From Gnetum montanum (lineage: Eukaryota; Streptophyta; Gnetopsida; Gnetales; Gnetaceae), in assembly GCA_015680685.1 (NCBI GenBank), contig MNCI01034296.1, positions 46,928 through 107,886 of the forward strand: DNA of 60,959 bases, written 5' to 3'. The position numbers and the translations under genes are program-made. Below are positions 22,124 through 34,560 of this stretch, piece after piece (the first letter of the stretch is position 1; every line of letters begins with the position of its first letter). Under the pieces are notes generated by a model. The model made no database searches. It saw only the letters and a program-made list of their open reading frames with translations, and had not been told where the DNA came from.

Positions 22124-24030
22124 TCTATTATACAAATGATGCTATCAGGCATGCTTCGAATGCTAATGGGGTAGAGATGATGAAAGATGAGATGCCTACA
22201 ATGACCATTCAAGAAGAGGAGAAGTAGCCACTAGCTTCACTTGCCACTCAAACAACTATGTTGAACATCGCTACAATAACCCAATAATTTCATGAATACT
22301 AAGAATGGCTCTTATGTGAACAAGAGCAATAAGTAGGGATGAGTGGCAGGGACACATCTATATATTGACTAGCAATGAGTCACCTTACTAAGGTAGCCTG
22401 AACAATTAGGCTAATAGGTGGGGATGGATCCATTTTCTCAACCCAAAGAACATAGTTGTCTGCAAGGTTGAATCCTAGTACTAGAGAGGTCATGGAATCT
22501 CTCATAGAATAGCATTCACTCTTAGAAATCTCTGAAAATGCCATGACCTTCTTGATGTGCTTAGAGGAAGGCAAGGGGGCAAAAGCACTAGTGATGCAGC
22601 ACCAAGGGTAGGAGACAATAGTAGAGGTGGTTGTTGAGAAAAGAGTTGAAATCCTTAATGCACCTATGGTGTTTGTACTAGACTTCACTACACTCAAAGA
22701 TGTGTAGATGTTCATTGGGATCACAAGTGGTAGAATGAGTGGAACACAACATGAAGAACTATTGGACCAACTAGTGGGAATTGGGCAATCACTTTTAGAT
22801 GTCTTTGATCTTTCAAATAATAGTACTACAACCTAGTTGAAGTTGCTAGAGGAAAGGGGCAAAAACATCATCTTAGAAGGGTAACCTAAAATAGCCAAGG
22901 AGATAAATAAATGCCTGGCTACTGAAGTTGTTGAAGTAAGAGCCCAAATTCTCGACCCTACATTTCTCAACCTAGCATTGATAAGAGATGAAGCTCTTGA
23001 ACAGCTTCACACTAGACTAAAAGAGGTTGAGGGTGCAATGGAGATGACGATGTTCTACCAATCCTTGGTAGAGGCTAAACAACACAAAATTTAGAAGGCC
23101 TTGGACTTGACTTGCTAAGAAAATGTACAACTAACCATAGAGAACCATCACTTACAAAATGGTGATGAGCATAAACAATAGTTAACCAACTTTATCCATC
23201 AATACTAGGAGAAATTGGCTAGAGCAAATACAAATCTAAGGAGATTGGCAGCTGAAAACAAAAACCTCTTCATGGAGGAGCTCTGTTCCCTTTACCAGAA
23301 GACTGCAATAGAGGTAGCTAAAATTTGAGGTTCTAAAATTTAATAGAGTTAAGGATCATTATAGAGATCAGGTCAGTCTACTGCTAAAGTTAATGAAAAG
23401 CACATCTAGTTGACAAAGGCAAAAGTAAATGAAACCCTATAACAACTCTAACATGAAAGAGAATTGTGGTAGCCTATCATTGATGGGATAGATGCCTATA
23501 ATAAAGCAAAAATTTGCATGAAGGATTTGCAAATTAAGAAGATGATAGAATACATGAAGTTGGCCAATATTTGATATGCAAATCCAGCTATGTTGAGTAC
23601 TAGATGGTTGCTATTAGAACTGGAGAAGTAAGTGGCCAACTCATACTTGTGGTATAAGGCTGAGTTTAAGCACCACAAGGACACCAAGAAAAATCTTGGA
23701 GTCGTAAATGCAAAACTCGAGGTTCTCAAGGAAAAATACACTGATTAGAGATCTATTGCTAAAAACTTGGCCAAAAGGATGAATGATTACCAAGAGCTGT
23801 AAAACGTAGTTAGGACATTCGATGTTGAATGCAAACAATTCGCTACTTGGTTTGTCAATGCTAAGATGTTATTCCTAATAATGTCCAATCCATGGGATAT
23901 TCCCATTCTAGCCCACATTAGCAATGCTACATGGACTATGAACAATCCCTAAAGTAAGGAGGAGAAGATGAAGGCATTACTAGATGCCTTTCACCTTCCA
24001 CTAAAGGTTGTAGCCGTAGTAGGATAGCCA
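22124..24030 (+). pseudogene. Element C second ORF, C-terminal part
   Basis: The ORF cut by element B resumes here. One frame stays readable for several hundred codons with only stops inside it (for example tag at 22609 and 22705, where H has caa and cag). Blocks shared with H: LAMSHL near the start, QHEELLD, IIDGIDAYNK, MNDYQEL, CKQFATWFVNAK, PWDIPILAHIS and KEEKMKALLDAF. The middle is Leu/Glu/Lys rich and heptad-like, so a long coiled coil is likely. Function is unknown. Together with 9732-10598 it would encode roughly 900 residues. Confidence 0.65.
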
Positions 24031-24349
24031 TAGTCACCTCAGCCACTACATGTACTCAAAGTTGGTGAAGGTCCTTCAGAACCTTAAGAACCTCCATTGC
24101 TTGGGACTGTCTAATCTTCTTAACCACCTTCATGCCATTAGAGGATGTTTTGTTCAATTTTGAGTAGTCATGTCCTGGTGTTCAATTTTGTATCATGAAC
24201 ACCACAATTTTTGTAATGTGTTGATTTGTATACTTGAGCACTTAGTTTTGTCAAGTTAGTTTGTTATGTCAAGAGTCAGTCAATAATCCCATACCTTTCT
24301 AATTTTGTAAAGGAACTTGAGGATGAATTTTCATTTAGTCATGGGGATA
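24031..24349 (+). other. Element C 3' untranslated DNA and polypurine tract
   Basis: Noncoding DNA aligned with B and H. The polypurine-like AGTCATGGGGA lies at 24337-24347, just before the LTR. Confidence 0.65.
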
Positions 24350-25310
24350 TGATGAATCATCATTTTGTCACATTAATAGGCCCCTGTTAATGTGGCCTCA
24401 TCAATGGGGCCCTGTTAACGTAACCTTGTCTATGTGGTGTTCCCTTGCTGATGTGGCTACGTCGACATAACATTTGCTACATCTATGGAACCTCGTTGAC
24501 ATAGCTCGAGAATAAAAACTATAAATACATGCTCACCTGCCATGTTTATGGAGGGAGTGTGATAGCTATAGTAGAGATCTTGTAGTTTTTCCATTTGAGA
24601 GTTGGAATATTTCTTTGAGTGCCCATAGTAGGAATCAGAAAGTTAAAGGATCTTTATTTGAGCATTATTGTACCTGAACACACTAGTGTGAATAGAAATA
24701 AAGATGAGCCTATTGATCAAACCTTGCAACACTTGGATTAGATTAATAATTTATTTATGCATTTATTATTTTCATTAATTATGCAATTAATTAAGCTAAG
24801 TAAGATTTCAAGTGATTAGTTAACTAATTAAGCTAAATAGATTAAACATGTAAGTATGACCACTTCGAGTGTAAACGCGTATTTGCTTGGAAATCCCAAT
24901 AATGCTATTGCTTGGTTCACCTAGTAGTGTAGCACTTGGTAACCCCAGTAGTGGATACGTGGGTTTAGGATGTGTACAAAAAGTGGAACTGAATGCTTAT
25001 GTTAGGATTAGTTAGAGATTAGTTAATTAGTTAAGTTAAATTAGTTATTAAATTACTTCATTTCTCTATTCTATGCACTAGGAGCATAAAACATAAAATA
25101 AGAAAAATCATATGCCTCAATTACACTTAACCATACTTTTATGCATCACAAGTATAATTAAGAAGACAACGAATGACTATTAGGGCAAAGTTCACTTCCT
25201 AGAAGACTAGTGTGTTGGAAGACATAGAGTTTGTAGAATTCAATTGGATCATGCCTAAACGCTTTGTGATTCAACTGGTTTGGCATAGGAATACCCTTCA
25301 CCACTCATCA
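24350..25310 (+). repeat. Element C 3' LTR (961 bp)
   Basis: TGATGAA to CTCATCA. TATA box at 24520-24527 in AACTATAAATAC. Upstream, 24375-24510 holds inverted units of the GGCCTCATCAATGGGGCC type. The transcribed half has repeated TTGGxAACCCCAGTAGTG units. The next bases (tcagc, 25311-25315) are inside element E's LTR and should be one target duplication; the other copy is outside the window. Confidence 0.88.
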
Positions 25311-25688
25311 TCAGCTCAGCAACATTAGTATAAGTTTAGGATGTGTATGAAAAGTGAGAAAAGATGCTCTATATATTAGGATAGTTTAACTTACCTTTAG
25401 TTTCACTAATTAGTTAAATGTTTAATATTTCAATTACTTTACCTCTTAATACTTTTAAAGATAAAGAAAGTAAAATTATAAATACAACTATCTTACATCT
25501 CAATCACACTTAGCCATACAGACAAAATTAACATAAGTGATGATTGGGAAGACAAAAACTAGTAACCTCATGTCTGACTATCCGGAATAAAGGTCACTTA
25601 GGTAGAAGGTTTCACTAAATTCAATTGGATTGCATGTACATGTTTGTGATTCGTATGGTTGGGCATAGGGACTCTTTGCTACTCATCA
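25311..25688 (+). repeat. Element E 5' LTR, right end
   Basis: It begins abruptly after element C and aligns with the final third of LTRs C and H (GTTTAGGATGTGTA, then a TCGTATGGTTG-type block). It ends CTCATCA at 25688. The rest of this LTR must lie left of element C, outside the window. Confidence 0.8.
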
Positions 25689-25689
25689 T

Positions 25690-25707
25690 TGGTGCCATTT
25701 TCGAGGA
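25690..25707 (+). promoter_or_regulatory. Element E primer-binding site
   Basis: TGGTGCCATTTTCGAGGA, a decayed tRNA-Asp type site one base after the LTR. Confidence 0.75.
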
Positions 25708-25844
25708 ATACTTTTAACTATTGTACACTAAGTATTTTAGATAGTTAAATCATACAAAGGTCATTGTAAGAATATATAACACATTATCCTTAGAAAAATA
25801 ACAATATTTTATTCAAGGTATACTAGAAAAAGAACAAATTGAAA

Positions 25845-26860
25845 ATGTCTTCTTCTTGCAGGGCTTATTTTCCATCTACTAATGATATTAACAAATAACA
25901 TTATAGGACCAAGAGAAATGTTAATGAGAAACCTCAACAACTAAAAGTTGTCTATGCCCATTTGGATTCATATTATCTAGATTTTACTTTCATCCTTTAG
26001 TAGGATGAGTAACTACATTGGAGAGACTTGGAAGAAAACATTGTATTACTATCTGATTGTGTCATTCCCTGATTGTTCATGGTAGCACTAATGAAGTTGG
26101 GGCTTAAACTAGCATCCCTAGAATACCAAGTGATGAAACACCTCTTTAGAGACTATCAACCAATAGAAGCTTAACTTAGGAAAGATATCTCATGGAGGCC
26201 CATCATGAAGTCTCCAAGGGCAAGAAAGTCTTGATCATAATAATCTCATAATTAGAAAAGAAGGATATCAAACTTCCATTAGATAAATCTTAGCAGTAGG
26301 GTCATCCTTCCTTCAGTGAGAATAACACAACTCATTAATAGTTATGTTTAAACTTGGCAAGCAACCAAGATAAAGGGAGAAATGATTCTAGAACTAGGAG
26401 AACCTCAAGGACAATGTCCCCAAGTTGTGAGTCAAAAGAATAGCCAAGGGACTAGAAAAGGAGAGCAAGTTAGCATAATTCTTTTAGTTCTCCATCCTCA
26501 CCATCCTTCTCATCATCAAGCTCCAACAAGGGAGAACATGATTGAGACTAAAGAAGGGATGATCAAGACCAAGCTAGAGATGATAGAAGACCCCATCAAA
26601 AAGATGGAAGAAGGGAACATAGATGACAATGAGAGAGGAAGGAACATCATTAGGAAAGAAGACATAGTAGGATACATCATAGTAGACATGGCCATGATAG
26701 GGACCATCATAAATGTAATGACTATGATGAATCACTACTTGCTACTAGAAGAATGATAAAAATCTTGGAGGCAATTCATGTTTTCACTAGGCATCAAAGG
26801 GATAGCTAGATCAAATAGCTTGATATGAATAAGATCCCTAAGTTTGAAGGATGTTACAAT
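25845..26860 (+). pseudogene. Element E gag, N-terminal part
   Basis: ATG at 25845 (MSSSC) aligns with B's MASSH start. The next block matches the VPNFTFIFHQDEQLRWRD region of B with several stops. The last bases before element F match B near 12857 (the FEGGYN region). F's LTR begins at 26861, and the matching downstream gag does not resume until about 42554. Confidence 0.75.
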
Positions 26861-28806
26861 TGTAGCGACTGAAAATGTTAGTGGCTGGAACATCGACAGG
26901 TTGCCGGGTGAACAATTTAACCCCAGATCCATGCGAGGGCCATGTTGGAGAGAAAAGGAAATGGGGTGCCCTGAACAGTCTGGTCGATTATACAGGGACT
27001 TAATAGGTGTATCTTAACCTTTTCGTAAATGCTAATTTTGAAAGTGAGACATGCAGAGTAAATCGATGATCAATAAATGTGAAATGGTGAAAATAGTGAA
27101 AAACAATGATTATAGTAAGGAAATAACAAATCAAACTTGGGTTAGAAAGTGCACTACCCCAAAGGTTGTAGATTTGATTCTTTACCTTGCTAAAAGGGGT
27201 ACAATAGGTTATGAAACATTGGAGAGACACTGATTACACCGAACAGTATAGTCACAGGTCTTCTGCTTGCTATTCTGTTCACTAGGATGCCAAAATGCTT
27301 GACTCACAAAGGGATGTTTGGAGCCAACCAAAGAACTCAAAGATAACCAAAATGCTCAAAAATGCCAACTATGCTCTCCGAAAGCCAACTTAAAAGCCAA
27401 CTGCACCAAAAAGCCAACCCTTTGAGTGTTGTTTGCCGGAGTATTGATAGGGCCAGGAGTAGGAGAGAAACATGGTCTGGATGCCACATGTCTTGGACCT
27501 CACAAGGTGCTAACATGTCCGTACCATGTAGATGTGTGATGCTAGATGCGAACTTTGTTACACTATGACCATACTGCCGAAACTGCATGTGCCAGAATCC
27601 AGTGTGCTAATAATGTAAGCAAAATGGAGCCTATGCTCCAGGACTATGTCTTGCCTGCTCTTACAAGCAGGGTTAAGCGTAGGAAGAATTTTTTGGGAGT
27701 TGACCAGGGGTATGCAAAATGAAGTAAAATTGTTGATTTTGCCAAGCAGATGCTAGAGTGAGAAAGATTGTTGCCAACAAGTTCTAGAGCTACCCAAAGA
27801 TATCTCAATGCTTCTATGCCAGTGTTGCACTACTCATGCTATTGAGCACATTGGTGTAGCATAAGTAGCTACTTGCTATGCTGTGCTACCTGACGTGGTG
27901 TAGCATAGCGTAGCCACTGGTCTTGACAAAAATTTGTGTAGGAGCTGAAGAGCATTTGTTTGAGGCTTTGTCAAGCTAACAACTGCAACTTTTGTTCTTC
28001 ATGCCGGGAAGACTTTAGAATTGTTGAATTTCTGTTTGGGACACTTCTGTTGTTTTTGCATTATTGCTTGGATGCTTCAGCAGTTATCTTTCAATCATTT
28101 TATCAACTTGCACTTGGACGCTTGAGCGCTTATCTTTCAAGGCTTGCTACGCTACATAGTGTAATGTAGTGTAGTAGACTTCTTCACTAGAAAACTTGTC
28201 GAACTATTTTGCTCATCCTGAACACTTGTGACAACTCCTAGCATGGTCTCTGGGTAGACTGTTAGCTGGGTCAATTTTCCAGTTGGGCAGGTTGGAGAGG
28301 TTAGCGGGCCTGTCAGCTCTGGAGAAAGAAAACTTGCCAGACTAGAAAATCTATCCTTCGTGCCTACACTTTCCTACTAAACCATCATAACGCTGCACTT
28401 GTGGAAGTCCTTGCCAAAATTCCAAGACTTTGTTGAAGCATGAGGGTCTTGAAATTTTATGGTGTTTCACTGGCCCCTCTTTGTCGACATTTGGAGGATC
28501 CTCTCGACAGACATTGATAAATAATACGAAACACCATGAAGGACAAGACACCAACATCACTCTCCAGTGGTCGCTCATATGTCACTTTGTTATGCTTAGG
28601 AGTATTAGGATAAAGGAGGGAAAGGGTGGACTTGACGGGACAGGTTCAGGAAAAGGAAAAATGAAACATAGCGCGGTCCCTCGTCAGAGTGCTTGTGAGG
28701 GAATTGGGATGCGTTTATATCTTTCTTTTGCTGGCTTCTGACCTCTCATCAAAATTCTTAGAGATGGCCATTTTGAAATAGCTAGTGTGCCATTCTTTTG
28801 GGCACA
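26861..28806 (-). repeat. Element F 3' LTR (about 1.95 kb)
   Basis: On the minus strand it starts TGTGCCC at 28806, directly after an A/G-rich polypurine tract, and ends GTCGCTACA at 26861 at the exact point where element E's gag stops. It contains several GCTACGCTA-like motifs (27840-27915, 28140-28175). There is no partner LTR in the window to confirm the ends. Confidence 0.65.
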
Positions 28807-28826
28807 TGCTCTTCTCTTTTTTTTTG
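28807..28826 (-). promoter_or_regulatory. Element F polypurine tract
   Basis: The minus strand reads AAAAAAAAAGAGAAGAGCA followed by TGTGCCC, the expected tract-to-LTR junction. Confidence 0.65.
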
Positions 28827-29870
28827 AGTGCTTTTTATCTTTTACGCTTTTGGGCTTTTCTTCTACTATTTAGCCATGTTCACTTGCAAGCAACGATGTT
28901 GTTGCAGGACAAGTGTTTCCTCCCTAAGATGAGTTGTGTTACATCCATGTAGGGCTTTGACCTGCCTACAGATGCTTCCCATGCGGCGAGCTGTGTTACA
29001 CGCGTCATGGACTTTGCGGTTGAGCATATGGAAGGGCTTTACATGCATCAAGAAAGCTTGTAAAAGGGATGTGAAAAGGGAAACTACAGGTGTAAGAAAC
29101 GAGATGACGAAGGTTAAGAGGAAGGGTAGGATGTGCACTCCTGAGTAGCTAAGCTAGTTAGAGTGATCACCTTGGAACAATGTAGTGTCCTATCCTCCTA
29201 GCGAAATGCATCCCTGATCGATGCCATCTTGGCCAGTATCCTACAAGCACAACAAAAAGCAGACCAGATAAATGTAACCATGAAATGCAGTTAGGAAAAG
29301 GTCTTACTTGCTTTAGACACCATTGAAGTGGTAGAAACTATTGCTAAGACATGCAACGTCTAAAGTAGGAAGGCTAGCAATGGTTCTGGCAGCAGTAGGC
29401 TGAAGGGGCCAACACTGAGGGGGCTAGGAGTTATGGCGATGCGAGTGGTTAGGAGTCCCCGCCCAAGGCAAACATGATACAATTCAGCTGTAAGGTGAGA
29501 GGTCTAACAAATGAACGTCTTTTGAGCTTGGATGATGGTGGGGGCTGGAGGATAGCGACCTTGTGGCTGGGCCACAATAGTGTTGGAACTCCAGCAGCAG
29601 GCGTTGACAACAGAAGCTATTGCTAGGGCAACGGGCTATGTTTGCGGTAGCTCTGGAAGGTTAGCAAGATGTTAGATGACATCTCCAAAGGATCAGCAAG
29701 ATTCCAAAGGTAGTGGCATTGCATATATTCCAGAGGATGTTTTCTTATCATTGTGAATTATGTTCTGGAACTACAACACTCCACCCTGTGTCGTCATTGT
29801 GCATGCTTGTTTGTTTGTAGGGTCATGGATGTGAGCTGGGAATGTTGTGCCACGAACCCAAATTAAGGTC
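28827..29870 (-). other. Element F 3' noncoding region
   Basis: About 1 kb with no recognisable coding sequence or repeat, between the hairpin array and the polypurine tract. Short open frames here have no family signature. Confidence 0.5.
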
Positions 29871-30217
29871 TTGGTAGACCACCAGATGTACTAGTTTAAG
29901 GTCCCAGCAGACCGCAATGTGCTAGTTTAAGGTCCTAGTAGACCACTGTGCTAGTTTAAGGTCCTAACAGATCGCTGTGCTAGTTTATCGTTGTAGCGAA
30001 TGGTGGATGGGCTAGTTTAAGGTCATAGCAGACCGTCTATGCTAGTTTATAGTCATAGTGGACTATCTGTGCTAGTTTATAGTCATTGCAAACTATCTGT
30101 GCTAGTTTATAGTCGTAGCGGACTATCTATGCCAGTTTATAGTCATAGCGAACTATTTGTGCCAGTTTATAGTCATAGCAGACTATCTGTGCCAGTTTAT
30201 AGTCATAGCGGACTATG
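29871..30217. repeat. Hairpin repeat cluster 1 (12 units)
   Basis: Units of about 30 bp begin GCTAGTTTA or GCCAGTTTA and hold a short inverted repeat. Early units have AAGGTC with GACC, one has TTATCG with CGAA, later ones have ATAGTC with GACTAT. The two arms change together, which suggests the paired form matters or is copied as a unit. It lies just beyond the integrase end. Confidence 0.85.
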
Positions 30218-30239
30218 GATGCTTACCTTACATTGGCAT

Positions 30240-31330
30240 CAGACATAGTATGGCTTAAGGTATAAGTGGTTCACTGGATTTGCAAACTCTCTACCATCCA
30301 TGTTTACCAGTTTGAAGGCTTCATTTTCATAGGCTTTTGTAACTATGAATGGACCTTCCCAGTTTGCTGAAAACTTGTTTGCATGTTCATAGATAGCTTT
30401 GAGAACTAGGTTCCCCTTTTTGATTGGTCATCAATGTAGGTTGAAATAATGCTTTTGCTGCTACTTATCTTGATACCATTCGATATGAACCAGTGTTTGT
30501 GCACGCTCTTCCTCTAGGGAGTTAAGGTCGATGATCCTTGACTCGTTGTTTTGGGCTTCATTCACGATGCTTGAAAGGATCATCCAAAGTGATGATACCT
30601 ACTATTCAAGAGTGTAACACTGCTTTAGATCTATAAACTAGGCTATAAGGAGTCTTACCTATAGCTTTTCTGCATGTCATACTTTAGGCCCATAGCACGT
30701 AGAGGATTTGCTCATGCCATCACCTCTTACTATTGCTAAGCATCCTTTTAAGCAAGTTGATGATGGCCTTGTTTGTTGTCTCCACCTAACCGTTTGACTA
30801 CAGGTAGTATGACGACGAAAAGGATTGCTTGATGCCAAGGTTGTTACAAAAGGTTTTGGTTTCCGCACTACTAAACTGTGGCCCATTGTCCAATAGTCAT
30901 GGGAAGACCAAACCTTGTTACTATGTTGTCTAAGATAAAATGGCAAACCTGTTGGGATGTAGTTTTCCTAAGGGAGATAGCCTCTACCCACTTTGTAAAG
31001 TACTCGGTGGAAGTGATGATGAAGCTATGTTCTGCAGAAGACTTAGGTGTTATGGGTCCTATGATATCTAGTCCCCATTGTTGAATGATCACGTGATTTA
31101 TGTAGGATGCAACTTAGTAGGTGAAACATGTATAAGGTTTGCATGACGTTGGCATGTATCACATGTGCTAACTTTAGCAAGGAAATCTCGTTCCATGTGA
31201 GGCCAATAATATTGTAGGCATATGATTTTACTTACCATGGCCCTAGGAGCTATGTGTCCTCCACATAGTCCTTCATGGACTTCGTTAATGATTTTCTATG
31301 CCTCTTCCCCACCAACGCAACTCAAAGATA
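30240..31330 (-). pseudogene. Element F integrase
   Basis: Minus-strand reading. The zinc finger is HEGLCGGH with CDTCQRH (complement of about 31140-31290). The core block is WGLDIIGPITP and TKWVEAISL, then RFGLPMTI (complement of 30871-31092). A C-terminal part (FSANWEGPFIV and a DGREFANPVN-like end) runs to about 30250. Frameshifts and stops are frequent. The sequence is of Tat type and has no chromodomain. Confidence 0.82.
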
Positions 31331-31394
31331 TCCCATCAAAGGAGCGTTTGCATAAAGTGTTATGTCCTATAAGGACATACTACCATGTTCGCTT

Positions 31395-31960
31395 TCAGAT
31401 TGCATCCTTTTGGGAAAATGTCAAGTCGTGTGGGGGTTCACCATGTTGAAGGTAGGCTTTAGTGTTAACGTACCACTCTTGGGCGTAGGTAGTGCTTATG
31501 GAGGTGATGTGTACTGCTTGAGTGATAGGATTTGTGCATTCTATTATTGAAGTAGGTAAACTTGCAAACAGGTGTGGCAGCACGTTTAATGCTAGCATGG
31601 CTAAGGCATCTGCTATGGTGTTTTTGCTGCGTGGCACATGTTGGATATCTGTCGTTGTGAACTATTTCAACAAATTTTTGGCCAAATCACAATAAGGCTG
31701 TAAATGTGAAGCTTTACAAGCATAGATTTTAGTGATCTAGTTGACAACGAGCTGGGAATCGCCTCGAATTGCCAAATGTTGGATCTTTAATTGCTGGGTT
31801 GCTAAAAGGCCCCTAAGGAGTCCTTCATACTCAGCTACATTGTTTGTACAAAGGAACGTAAAATGGTAAGCAAAAGGTTGAATGTCCCCCAAGGGGAATG
31901 TAATGACGGCAACAGCACTACCACCTTACATGGTTGAGGTGCCGTCGAAATGCAAAGTGG
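31395..31960 (-). pseudogene. Element F second (archaeal-type) RNase H
   Basis: On the minus strand it reads LHFDGTSTM, then NNVAEYEGLLRGLLATQ, AIRGDSQLVVN, and HVPRSKNTIADALAMLA (complement of 31600-31640). This D, E, D, D arrangement after the normal RNase H is the signature of the Tat lineage. Stops replace Gln and Trp codons at a few sites. Confidence 0.85.
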
Positions 31961-31989
31961 CCTCGAAGTGCAATGGCATAGGGTTGATG

Positions 31990-32560
31990 CTGTTAACATG
32001 TTCATCGGGGAATTCTGGCTCTATGGTTGCCTAATCATCAACGGGTAAGGTTGTAAGCTGCGTAGCTATCACTTGTCCTTTTGTTGATGATTGGGCTACA
32101 TAGTGTAAATCAAATTCCGCCATTATAGCTTTCCATCGGGCTATCTTGCTACACTCATATAAGTTATTCGTGATAACCCAAAGTACGTTGCTCTTGCATA
32201 TAATGTTAACCAGGCTACAGAATAGGTAGTGTCATCACTTTTTTAGAGCTAATACTAGGGAGAGACAATTCCTTTCTACTTTGTTGTGTTTTGCTTCATA
32301 GGCTATCAATGCATGGCTCAAGTAATAAACTGGGATTTTAGAGTCGTCCTCTCTTTTCTGTCATAACAATGCTATGATAGATGTGTTTAAGGTGGTAAGG
32401 TAGATGTAGAAAGGCTTATTCCTCTGTGGTGGGTAAATAGTTGGGAGGTGTAAAAGCTCTTTTTTTAAGTCATCAAAGGCTTGTTGACACTGTGTTGTCC
32501 ACTCAAAGTTAATCCCCTTCTTTAGTAAGTTTTGCATGGGATGTAACTTGTTGGTCAAAT
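31990..32560 (-). pseudogene. Element F RNase H and RT connection
   Basis: On the minus strand it gives FEWTTQCQQAFDDLKKELL, then YYLSHALIAYEAKHNKVE, continuing to about 31990. The expected catalytic Asp in the first block (usually an Ala/Ser-rich YxA/D stretch) is altered to YLTT. It lies directly between RT and the second RNase H. Confidence 0.78.
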
Positions 32561-33840
32561 TTGCTATAAACCTTATGATAAACTATGTTCTACCTTGCAA
32601 CTTGCATAATTCTTTAAGGTCGGTAGGAGGTGCTAGGTTAACAATGGCCTTAACTTTGTTAGGGTCCACTCGTATTCCAGCCTCTGATTCTACAAACCCG
32701 AGCATGTGTCCGATTTTAATGTTAAAGACACATTTGTTTGGATTGAGATGCAAGTCATGCCTGTGACAATGCTTGAGGACTACCTCTAAATCGTTGGGAT
32801 GATCAAAAGCTCTCCTAGACTTGACTGCTATGTCATCCACGTAATTGTTTAGTCTCTCTAGGAGGTAGTTGCTAAATGTGTACGTCATGGCTCATTGATA
32901 GCTTGCTCTAGTGTTTTTGAGACCAAAAGACATCATAGTATAACAAAAGGTTACCCAAGGGGTCATGAAAGTAGTTGTCAACTAATGCTCTAGATTGATG
33001 CAAATTTGATTATAACCCGAGAACCCATCCATAAAGGATAATAAAGCATGATTAGCCGTAGTGTTGATAAGTTGATCAATACTTAGTAGTGGGAAATCAT
33101 CTTTAATCATTTCTTTGTTTAGATCCTGAAAGTTTATACAAATTCGTATTCCTCCCATTTTCTTAGAGACTACAACAATGTTCGATACCCACTCCAAGTA
33201 ATTGACCGCGTGGATGAAGCCTGCTTGATATAGCTTGGTAATTTCATCACGTATGGCTAGTGCGATTTCTGGTTTAGTTTTTTGAGCCTTTTGTTTAATC
33301 AGTTTGATAGGTGGGTCCAAGACAATGTTATGTTGTATTAGTCATGGGTCTAAGCCCGACATGTCATTATAGGACAATGAAAACACTTTGACGTTGTCTT
33401 GAAGGACTTTAGATACATCCTCTTGTATTTGTTGATCTAGGAGGGAGTTAAGTTTTAGTGTCCTTATTTTCCCCCTGGATGTTGTTATAGGTGCTTTGAT
33501 GAGAGGGTCCTTAGTCACATCCCCAGCCTCTAAGTCTAAGGCTTGGACCAAATGTTTGGGCCAATCTAGGGATGTTTCCAAGGATGCTATTGTGTTATCA
33601 GTAGATGATTCCTAGTCTATTGACTCTAAGTTTAGATGTCTTGCAAGCTTGCCATGTGGACCTTTCAAGGTTAAAAGTGAATGTAGATCACGTTGCATGG
33701 CCATTTTGTTCAACCTACCACAATAAGAATAAGCCAAGTCAAGTGATATCTGGTTTGTAGCAATAGCGGATAATAAAATTTGCAAAGCAACAATGAAACA
33801 TGAAATAATTGTCAACTATTCAGCTAAGTTCATAAGTTAC
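32561..33840 (-). pseudogene. Element F reverse transcriptase
   Basis: On the minus strand: an N-terminal stretch with PPIKLIKQKAQ, then YLEWVSNIVVVSKK, FQDLNKEMIKDDFPLLSID, SFMDGFSGYNQI, the active site YVDDIAVKS (complement of 32820-32843) and LNPNKCVFNI ... GFVESEAGIRVDPNK. These are Tat-type blocks, unlike the FMDD of the Athila copies. Stops and one frameshift are present. Confidence 0.88.
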
Positions 33841-34117
33841 CAGTTTAAGGTCTTGGAGGACCGTGAACGGGTTTGAACATGCAAGGGACATTAACTTTGC
33901 CAGTTTAAGGTCGTGGTGGACCGTAACATTGCGAAATCTAGTTTAAAATATGAAATGGATACTAAGGCTGCCATTTTAAGATCATGGCTGACGGTACTCA
34001 TGCTACAGTGTACATCAAAATGTAAATCGAGGCTTTTAGTTTAAGGTCTTAGTAGACTGTTAATGGGTGGAGTTTGAGAACTAAGGTCACTAGTTTAAGG
34101 TCTTTGTGGACCATGGC
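33841..34117. repeat. Hairpin repeat cluster 2 (5 units)
   Basis: Units at about 33841, 33901, 33972, 34037 and 34091, spaced about 60 bp apart, each AGTTTAAGGTC, 6-7 bases, then GACC-like. Same motif as cluster 1 with longer spacing. It lies between RT and the antisense gene's promoter. Confidence 0.8.
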
Positions 34118-34197
34118 GGGTAGGCTTTGTAAAGGTAGGTTGCTAATTCAAGGTGGGACAAAATTTTCGATTGGGCCCACCTGTTTGCAAACAATGA

Positions 34198-34307
34198 TGC
34201 TACGCTATAACGGGATTATGACACAATAGTGCTACGCTATCCAGGGTATCCCACATTACTTAGGGTGCAAAATTGTCAAGTTATTTTTACTGCATTGGCT
34301 ATAAATA
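34198..34307 (+). promoter_or_regulatory. Promoter of the antisense gene in F
   Basis: Two copies of TGCTACGCTAT (34198-34208 and 34230-34240) precede a TATA box, TATAAATA, at 34300-34307. The ATG follows 135 bases after the TATA box, a normal plant spacing. The orientation is opposite to element F. Confidence 0.6.
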
Positions 34308-34560
34308 GGGTTTTACCCTTGGTAAACTTGTCATTTTCATTATCAAAGCGTAGAGCCCACATCTAGAGCATAGTGCCGTTGTGTCGAGAGAAAGCGAAGC
34401 AGTGTAGCGTAGCAGTTGATAGAGAATTTTCGAGTGAGACAATGGCACCCAAAGGCAAACCCAAGCACCGAGGACTCACTAAGGTGGACGAGGTAAAGGA
34501 TACTTTGGGGCGCCTATCCAAGGCGCATGTTGAAGTGTGGGAGGAGGCTCCGTCTGCTCA

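Larger units (their letters stand above)
7585..25310 (+). mobile_element. Element C: Athila-lineage element, 5' part outside the window, split by B
   Basis: It resumes at 7585 in the last codons of pol, continues through 3' noncoding DNA and a second ORF from 9732, is interrupted by element B (10599-22118), and ends with a polypurine tract and a 3' LTR (24350-25310). Element A is inserted at its left visible edge, so its 5' LTR, gag and most of pol lie left of the window. It is itself inserted into the 5' LTR of element E. Its second ORF and noncoding blocks align over their whole length with element H. Confidence 0.88.

Noticed and set aside
26861-29870. Possible host gene between element E gag and F integrase
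   Set aside because: Open frames are short, lack splice consistency and family signatures; the stretch is better explained as F's LTR and 3' noncoding DNA.
29871-30217. Possible CRISPR array (regularly spaced 30-bp repeats)
   Set aside because: The spacers are as similar as the repeats, there are no cas genes, and the setting is a plant retrotransposon.
30039-30248. Open frame of YSHSGLSV-type repeats
   Set aside because: It is the hairpin repeat cluster read as protein; the unit is conserved as a stem, not as codons.
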